7,012 nt of DNA, from the NCBI GenBank assembly GCA_028287225.1, contig JAQBPZ010000130.1, positions 1 to 7,012 on the forward strand, read 5' to 3'. The stretch comes from Gemmatimonadota bacterium. Lineage in GTDB: Bacteria; Gemmatimonadota; Gemmatimonadetes; Gemmatimonadales; Gemmatimonadaceae. Both the position numbers and the translations under genes were made by a program. The notes beneath the pieces were generated by a model, which had not been told where the DNA came from, ran no database searches, and saw only the letters and a program-made list of their open reading frames with translations. This document shows positions 1-4,164 of the stretch, in pieces. Every line of letters begins with the position of its first letter. The first letter of the stretch is position 1.

Positions 1-702
1 GTGGCGCCCGCCCCGGACACCGCCGTGTTCGTCGCCCGGCAGGCGGGCGAGCCGCTGGCCACCGTCTCGGCAGTGATGCAGCTGCGCGTGGCCGCGCAGG
101 ACGCCGAGATCAGCGTGGAGAACGCCGCGGGGCAGCAGGCGATGACGGGTGCGGTGGAGGGCGACCGGCTGGAGGAGATCCCGGGCTCGCGTGCGATGTC
201 CGTTTCCGCCGCGGCCGGCGATACCGCGCACGGGGCGTGGCGGGCCACGGTCACGGTGCCGGTGCTGGAGGGCGAGCACTACCTGCTGGAGCTGGCACCC
301 TCCACCCCGCGCCGCGACTCGGCGCTCGTGGAGCTCACCGCCGACGGCGTGCGCCTGGGCAGCGCCCGCGCCGAGATGGATGCGGCTTCCAACGAGGGCG
401 CGCTGTTCGAGGTGGTGCTGGGGCGGCGCGCGCTCTTCCTGAGCCCGCGCATCGAGCGCATCGACATCGTCCCCACCTGCGGCACGGCACACGTGATCCG
501 CAGCGCGGGCCGCGCCGATCTCTTCGCGCAGTACGAGGTGATCGAGACGCGCGAGCGCGGCGACATCCGCATCCCGCCCCGCGCCGACGACGCGCAGTTC
601 CGCTCCGTGTCGCTGCGCACGCGCACGCGCGGGGGCCTGCGCATCACCTACCTCGGCCGCGAGCTCGCGTCAGCCGCGCGGCCCGAGGCGTGTCCGGAAT
701 GA
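1..702 (+). CDS. Unrecognised beta-rich protein, probably 5'-truncated by the window edge
   Basis: The frame is open from base 1 and ends in TGA at 700-702, giving 233 residues. Base 1 happens to be a GTG, but no upstream sequence is visible, so the true start may lie outside the window. I do not recognise the family. The sequence alternates hydrophobic and polar residues in a way that suggests beta strands (for example around residues 80-97 and 133-160). It has only two cysteines, C160 and C231, no catalytic motif I can name and no membrane helix. Codon use is strongly G/C at third positions like the neighbouring genes, which supports real coding. An extracytoplasmic, beta-sandwich-like protein is one guess, and any signal peptide would be upstream of the window. 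It is convergent with thrS and separated from it by the repeat-rich region 703-987. Confidence 0.7.
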   Translation: MAPAPDTAVFVARQAGEPLATVSAVMQLRVAAQDAEISVENAAGQQAMTGAVEGDRLEEIPGSRAMSVSAAAGDTAHGAWRATVTVPVLEGEHYLLELAPSTPRRDSALVELTADGVRLGSARAEMDAASNEGALFEVVLGRRALFLSPRIERIDIVPTCGTAHVIRSAGRADLFAQYEVIETRERGDIRIPPRADDAQFRSVSLRTRTRGGLRITYLGRELASAARPEACPE

Positions 703-723
703 ACCGGGCTCAGGGATCAGTCA

Positions 724-749
724 GGGATTAGGGATTAGGGATTAGGAAC
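724..749 (+). repeat. Left outer arm: three tandem GGGATTA units plus GGAAC
   Basis: Three exact GGGATTA heptamers occupy 724-730, 731-737 and 738-744 and are followed by GGAAC at 745-749. The reverse complement of 954-979 matches this 26-base arm at 25 of 26 positions, the only difference being T versus G in the second heptamer. Confidence 0.85.
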
Positions 750-775
750 TGCGCGGGGACGCATCCCGAGCGGAG

Positions 776-896
776 GTCATCCTGCTGCGCGAAGCGCGGC
801 GGGCGCCCTCTGGGCAGTCTTCTCTCCATGCGCGCGGGGCCAGCCCCAGGCACGGGAGAGTATCTCCCGACACTCGCTTCGCTCCTGCGGGATGAC
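776..896. repeat. Inner REP-like inverted repeat pair (GTCATCC...GCGAAGCG)
   Basis: The left arm, 776-796, begins GTCATCCTGCTG and ends CGAAGCG. The right arm, 875-896 read on the minus strand, begins GTCATCCCGCAGG and ends GCGAAGCG. The arms share their first seven and last eight bases and differ in the middle by substitutions and one base of length. Repeats of this general GTCATCC/GCGAAGCG form are common intergenic elements in several bacterial groups; that comparison is from memory and not tested here. The interior contains no plausible gene. Confidence 0.6.
853..869. other. Small perfect hairpin inside the repeat element
   Basis: CGGGAGA at 853-859 and TCTCCCG at 863-869 form a perfect 7-bp stem with a 3-base loop. 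No T-run follows on either strand, so it does not look like a classical intrinsic terminator. It sits between the two inner repeat arms and may be the apex of the folded element. Confidence 0.5.
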
Positions 897-953
897 AGCT
901 GCCCGGGACGCCACGCACCGACACGCGGGTCGACCGCTCGAGCGGCGCGCGCC

Positions 954-979
954 GTTCCTAATCCCTACTCCCTAATCCC
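954..979 (-). repeat. Right outer arm, inverted copy of 724-749
   Basis: Read on the minus strand this is GGGATTA, GGGAGTA, GGGATTA, GGAAC. It mirrors the left arm with one substitution. A further degenerate unit lies just outside at 982-995 and overlaps the end of thrS. The pair could form a 26-bp stem in single-stranded DNA or RNA, although the roughly 200-base loop would itself be structured. Confidence 0.85.
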
Positions 980-987
980 GAGATTCC

Positions 988-2964
988 CTACTCCCTCGCT
1001 CCCGCCCGCAACGTGAGCGTCCGCTCCGCCGTCTCGCGCTGCACGCGCGCGATGAACTCGTCGACCGCCACCGGCGCCGGCTTCTGGCCTTCACCCGCGC
1101 CGCGCGTGTTGACGGCCACCTGATCGGCCTCGGCCTCCCGACGCCCCACGACGCACATGTACGGCACCTTCATGCGCGCGCCCTCGGCGACGCGGTACTT
1201 GAGCGTCTCGTTGCGGTCGTCGAGGTGCGCGCGGATCCCCGCGGCCGTCATGCGCTCCGCGACCGACGCCGCGACGCCCGCCTGCTCGTCGGTGATGGGC
1301 AGCACGCGCACCTGCTCGGGCGCGAGCCAGGTGGGGAACGCGCCGGCGAAGTGCTCGATGAGGATCGCGATGAAGCGCTCGAACGAGCCGCTCACCGCGC
1401 GGTGGATCACCACGGGGCGGTGGGCGCTGTTGTCCTCGCCCGTGTACGTGAGGTCGAAGCGCTCCGGCGCGGCGTAGTCGAGCTGGATGGTGCCGAGCTG
1501 CCAGGCGCGCCCGATGGAATCGGTGACGTCGAAGTCGATCTTGGGACCGTAGAACGCGCCGTCGCCCTCCTTGAGCGTGTACGCCTGCCCCGTCGCCTCG
1601 AGCGCCTTCCGGAGCGCGCCCTCCGCGCGGTCCCACATGGCGTCGTCGCCGAGGCGGGTCTCCGGGCGCGTCGCGAACTTGAGCGACGCCTGCAGCCCGA
1701 AGGCGGCGTAGTGGCCCAGGATGAAGTCCATGAGGAACTGCACCTCGGCCTCGATCTGGTCCTCGCGCAGGTACACGTGGCAATCGTCCTGCGCGAACTG
1801 CCGGACGCGCGTCAGCCCGGAGAGCGCGCCCGTCACCTCGTTGCGGTGCAGCACGTCGAAGGTGACGAAGCGCTTGGGCAGCTCGCGGTACGAATGCTTC
1901 TTCGCCTGGTACATCAGGTGGTGCGACGGACAGTTCATGGGCTTGAGCGAGATGTCGTGCTCCCCACTCTCGGCGTCGAGCACCAGGAACATGTTCTCCT
2001 TGTACTTGCCCCAGTGGCCCGACATCTCCCAGAGCGCCTTGTTGTACAGCAGCGGCGTCTTGATCTCGGCGAAGTCGCGCGCCTGGCGCTCCCGCACGAA
2101 CCCCACGAGCAGGTTGTAGAGCGTGGTGCCGCGCTCGGTCCAGAACGTGGCGCCGGGCGAGAACGGATGCAGCATGAAGAGGTCGAGCTCCCTGCCGAGC
2201 TTCCGATGGTCCCGCTTCTTCGCCTCCTCGAGGCGGAACAGGTGCGCCTCCAGCTCATCCTTCTTGAAGAACGCCGTGCCGTAGATGCGCTGGAGCATCT
2301 GGCGCTTCTCGTCGCCACGCCAGTACGCGCCCGCGCTGCTCATCAGCTTGAAGTGCTTCAGGCGGCCGGTGTCGGGCACGTGCGGGCCGCGGCACAGGTC
2401 CACGAACGGACCATCCGTGTACGTGGAGATGATCTCGGCCGGGTCGGTGAAGTCGTCCAGCCGCTCCAGCTTGAGCGGATCGTCCGTGAAGATGGCGCGC
2501 GCCTCGGGCGCGCTGAGCTCCGCGCGCACGAACGGATACCTCTCCTGGATCACCTTCCGCATCTCGGCCTCGAAGCGGTCCAGGTCTTCAGGGGTGAAGG
2601 GCTGGGCGACCTCGAAGTCGTAATAGAAGCCGTCCTCGATGGCGGGCCCGAAGCCGATCTTCGCGTCGGGGCGCAGGCGGCGCACCGCCGTGGCCAGGAT
2701 GTGCGCGGCGGAATGGCGCAGCACGCCGAGGGCTTCCGGGTCGCGCTCCGTGATCACGCGAAAGGCGCCGCCGCGGCGGAGCGGCGTCATGAGGTCCTGG
2801 ATCTCGCCGTCCACCGACACGGCCACCGCCGCCATGAGCAGGCGCTCGCCGATCGTGCGCACCACGTCGGCCGGCAGCGTGCCCGCGTCCACGGTGCGCG
2901 TGGCGCCGTCGGGCAGCACGAGGGTCAGCGCGGAGCCTGCGGCAGAGTCGGGGGGGCGGATCAT
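988..2964 (-). CDS. thrS: Threonyl-tRNA synthetase
   Basis: Cytoplasmic class II synthetase that activates threonine with ATP and charges tRNA-Thr. The 658 residues are close to the usual bacterial length. Domain order: TGS domain (about 12-73); N2 editing domain (about 75-235) with the HxxxH pair H84/H88 and the C191/H195 site that clears Ser-tRNA-Thr; class II catalytic core (about 260-545); anticodon-binding domain (about 548-645). Zinc/substrate ligands are visible as C345 (in KPMNCPSHH), H396 and H521. Motif 2 contains HRNE (373-376) and the RVRQFAQDD stretch; motif 3 contains HRAVSGSFERF (521-531). The ATG at 2964-2962 is chosen because the TGS fold begins just after it. The frame stays open upstream to 3222, but that part is proline/arginine-rich shadow sequence overlapping another gene. 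No Shine-Dalgarno is evident. The stop codon TAG (990-988) lies in a GGGATTA-family repeat unit. The gene converges on the gene at 1-702. Confidence 0.97.
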   Translation of the reverse strand: MIRPPDSAAGSALTLVLPDGATRTVDAGTLPADVVRTIGERLLMAAVAVSVDGEIQDLMTPLRRGGAFRVITERDPEALGVLRHSAAHILATAVRRLRPDAKIGFGPAIEDGFYYDFEVAQPFTPEDLDRFEAEMRKVIQERYPFVRAELSAPEARAIFTDDPLKLERLDDFTDPAEIISTYTDGPFVDLCRGPHVPDTGRLKHFKLMSSAGAYWRGDEKRQMLQRIYGTAFFKKDELEAHLFRLEEAKKRDHRKLGRELDLFMLHPFSPGATFWTERGTTLYNLLVGFVRERQARDFAEIKTPLLYNKALWEMSGHWGKYKENMFLVLDAESGEHDISLKPMNCPSHHLMYQAKKHSYRELPKRFVTFDVLHRNEVTGALSGLTRVRQFAQDDCHVYLREDQIEAEVQFLMDFILGHYAAFGLQASLKFATRPETRLGDDAMWDRAEGALRKALEATGQAYTLKEGDGAFYGPKIDFDVTDSIGRAWQLGTIQLDYAAPERFDLTYTGEDNSAHRPVVIHRAVSGSFERFIAILIEHFAGAFPTWLAPEQVRVLPITDEQAGVAASVAERMTAAGIRAHLDDRNETLKYRVAEGARMKVPYMCVVGRREAEADQVAVNTRGAGEGQKPAPVAVDEFIARVQRETAERTLTLRAGARE

Positions 2965-2998
2965 CGGCGATCGGGCTGGCGGGAGTGGAGGGGACGGA

Positions 2999-3157
2999 TC
3001 AACTGACGAGCGGAATGAGCGTCCGTTCGTAGCGGAAGTAGAGGACGAGCCCCGCGACGATCGCGAGCCCGACGATCGACCACAGGAGGATGCGCCGGAT
3101 GGGGAGCGTCCCAGCGGCCGGTGCACCCGGGCCACGGGGTGTCTCGGGAGGATGCAC
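2999..3157 (-). CDS. Small single-pass membrane protein upstream of thrS (start uncertain)
   Basis: This short reading frame ends in TGA (3001-2999), 34 bases before the thrS start and on the same strand, so co-transcription with thrS is likely. The GTG start at 3157 gives 52 residues: a proline/glycine-rich N-terminus, a basic RR pair, one hydrophobic helix of about 20 residues (starting ILLWSIVGLAIVAGL) and a short tail FRYERTLIPLVS. Codons across the helix are almost all G/C-ending, which supports coding. Other in-frame starts are TTG at 3211, which adds a basic RKKK stretch, and ATG at 3283. The ATG is less likely because it would overlap the start of the divergent BON gene and cover its promoter region. 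I do not recognise the family and assign no function. The positively charged flank before the helix predicts an N-inside topology. Confidence 0.55.
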   Translation of the reverse strand: MHPPETPRGPGAPAAGTLPIRRILLWSIVGLAIVAGLVLYFRYERTLIPLVS

Positions 3158-3276
3158 GGGGCGGATTTGAGGGGCGTGGTGAGCGGCCTTCTTCTTGCGA
3201 GAAGCCCGCAAGGAATCGCCAAATTCTCCCGCGTAAGCTATCCTTGCGGCAGACCCTCCGCCACAGGCTTCCCCCC
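3158..3276. promoter_or_regulatory. Divergent intergenic region, probable promoters for both directions
   Basis: This stretch separates the thrS-side genes (minus) from the BON gene (plus), so promoters for both are expected here. It is less GC-biased than the flanking genes around 3220-3245. A weak sigma-70-like candidate for the plus strand is TCGCCA (3216-3221), a 17-base spacer, and TATCCT (3239-3244). I could not pick out a convincing minus-strand promoter. If the small membrane protein starts at 3211 or 3283, part of this region is coding. Confidence 0.4.
3206..3249. repeat. 8-bp inverted repeat around the candidate promoter
   Basis: CCGCAAGG at 3206-3213 is the exact reverse complement of CCTTGCGG at 3242-3249, with 28 bases between. 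A further CTTGCG copy lies at 3194-3199, so the same motif occurs three times in the divergent gap. The spaced arms bracket the weak promoter candidate, which would suit an operator. An 8-bp match in a region of this size can also arise by chance. Confidence 0.35.
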
Positions 3277-4089
3277 ATGTCATACCTGCGCATTCAGGAC
3301 GAAGAAGAATCCTCCGTCACCGGGACCGTCACGAGCGTGCTGCTCGGCGCGGTCGCCGGCTTTGCCGTCGGCATGCTCGTCGCCCAGCGCGTCGGCGGCT
3401 TCAGCGGTATCGCCAACCGCGTGCGCCGCGGGCTGCCCGATGGACTGAGCGAGCTGGCCGGTTCGCAGCCCGTCGTGGCCGATGACTACGCGGACTACGA
3501 CGACTACGAGGACGACGAGCTGGATGCGTCGTCGGACGAGGGCGGCTCCGAGCTCGAGGAGCGCGTGCTCGAGGCGTTCCGCAACGATCCCATCATGAGC
3601 GAGCGCGCCGTGGACATCGGCGGCATCGGCGAGGACTCCATCGAGCTGGCCGGCTGGGTGAACACGGAGGAGGAGGCCGAGCATGCGGTGGTGCTCGCGC
3701 GCGGCGTGCCGGGTGTCGGCACGGTGGTGAACCGCATCGCGATCGGCGAGGAGGAGGAGCGCGTGCGCGATCACGCGGCCCGCTTCGCCGCCGGCGACGA
3801 CGACCACACGGAGGCGCACTGGGAAGGCCGCACGGTCGGCACGGGGCGCACGCGGCAGGGCACGTCGGCGGACCTGGCCCGGCACGCGGATCCGCGCGTG
3901 CGGCTCGAGGAGCGCATGACGGCCACGGGCAACGAGGTGGAGCTCGCCGCCGACGACATCGAGGGCATCGCGGAGCGCCGCCGGCGCGAGAAGAAGGCGG
4001 TGAAGGGCGACCGGACCGGTGGCGCGCCCATCGCGCCGACGGGCGTGCCCAAGGCCGATCACGTGGCCAACCCGACCGACGCCATCTGA
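3277..4089 (+). CDS. Membrane-anchored BON-domain protein
   Basis: The product has 270 residues. The ATG at 3277 is chosen because it places a short acidic N-terminus (DEEESS, residues 8-13) directly before a glycine-rich hydrophobic helix at about 16-36 (GAVAGFAVGMLVA, a glycine-zipper or YtxH-like pattern). The frame remains open upstream, but that part looks non-coding. A very acidic linker rich in D, Y and E spans about 69-90. A BON domain follows at about 92-156, recognisable from LEERVLEAFRNDP, the IELAGWV strand and the VPGVGTVVNRI end. The C-terminal 110 residues are charged, low in hydrophobics and probably disordered. BON domains (OsmY and related proteins) are linked to membrane or phospholipid association, but the precise role here is unknown. 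With one N-terminal helix, the BON domain could face either side of the membrane. The gene is followed by a strong hairpin and then valS. Confidence 0.88.
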   Translation: MSYLRIQDEEESSVTGTVTSVLLGAVAGFAVGMLVAQRVGGFSGIANRVRRGLPDGLSELAGSQPVVADDYADYDDYEDDELDASSDEGGSELEERVLEAFRNDPIMSERAVDIGGIGEDSIELAGWVNTEEEAEHAVVLARGVPGVGTVVNRIAIGEEEERVRDHAARFAAGDDDHTEAHWEGRTVGTGRTRQGTSADLARHADPRVRLEERMTATGNEVELAADDIEGIAERRRREKKAVKGDRTGGAPIAPTGVPKADHVANPTDAI

Positions 4090-4096
4090 CCACCCG

Positions 4097-4123
4097 GCAG
4101 GTCCCGGCAGCCCCGGGACCTGC
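4097..4123 (+). terminator. Hairpin terminator after the BON gene
   Basis: GCAGGTCCCGG (4097-4107) and CCGGGACCTGC (4113-4123) form a perfect 11-bp GC-rich stem with a 5-base loop, starting 8 bases after the BON stop codon. The following bases (TTCTGACT) are only weakly T-rich, so termination may be partial, with some read-through into valS. Confidence 0.65.
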
Positions 4124-4132
4124 TTCTGACTG

Positions 4133-4164
4133 CATGACCCGCGGGTTAACTTCCGCGGGTCATG
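4133..4164 (+). promoter_or_regulatory. Perfect 12-bp hairpin enclosing the valS start codon
   Basis: CATGACCCGCGG (4133-4144) and CCGCGGGTCATG (4153-4164) are exact reverse complements with an 8-base loop (GTTAACTT). The valS ATG (4162-4164) forms the last three bases of the right arm, so in a longer transcript the start codon would be paired. No Shine-Dalgarno is present. The structure may be a translational control element, part of a tandem terminator, or an operator acting on DNA. If a promoter overlaps it (TTAACT at 4146-4151 is a weak -10-like candidate), valS mRNA could be leaderless and escape the stem. Confidence 0.6.

Larger units (their letters stand above)
711..996. repeat. Composite inverted-repeat element in the thrS convergent intergenic region
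   Basis: The whole gap between the two convergent genes is made of repeat sequence with no supportable gene. Its outer edges are GGGATTA-type arms pointing inward (724-749 and 954-979), with degenerate extra units outside them (CAGGGATCAG at 711-720, and a GGGAGTAGGGAATC unit read on the minus strand at 982-995). Inside lies a second inverted pair of the form GTCATCC...GCGAAGCG (776-796 and 875-896). Between those is a perfect small hairpin (853-869). After the shared outer arm the two sides diverge in spacing, the right side having roughly 30 extra bases. This organisation resembles REP/BIME-like or MITE-like non-autonomous repeats. No transposase or target-site duplication is evident, so its mobility is inference. 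It may also end transcription from both sides. Confidence 0.6.

Noticed and set aside
724..979. GGGATTA arrays as a telomere or linear-replicon end
   Set aside because: Only three units occur, the arrays are internal between intact genes, and they are inverted around a short interior.
711..996. CRISPR array
   Set aside because: The repeats are inverted or immediately tandem, not evenly spaced direct repeats with unique spacers, and no cas gene is present.
742..1016. Short frames inside the repeat region (742-924 minus, 828-1016 plus)
   Set aside because: They consist of repeat and palindrome sequence with no coding-like codon pattern.
1225..3006. 593-codon open frame on the plus strand opposite thrS
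   Set aside because: It is antisense to a complete, motif-verified thrS and has low-complexity R/H/E/V composition without any recognisable domain.
2965..3222. N-terminal extension of thrS upstream of the ATG at 2964
   Set aside because: The extension is basic and proline/serine-rich, overlaps the small membrane protein in another frame, and precedes a normal TGS domain start.
2965..3276. T-box riboswitch upstream of thrS
   Set aside because: No T-box consensus or terminator/antiterminator arrangement is visible, and a probable small gene occupies the near-upstream sequence.
4134..4161. Upstream ATG at 4134 as a valS leader peptide
   Set aside because: Its frame overlaps valS out of frame for about 50 codons, is arginine/proline-rich, lacks a run of valine codons, and the ATG is simply the mirror of the valS start in the hairpin.
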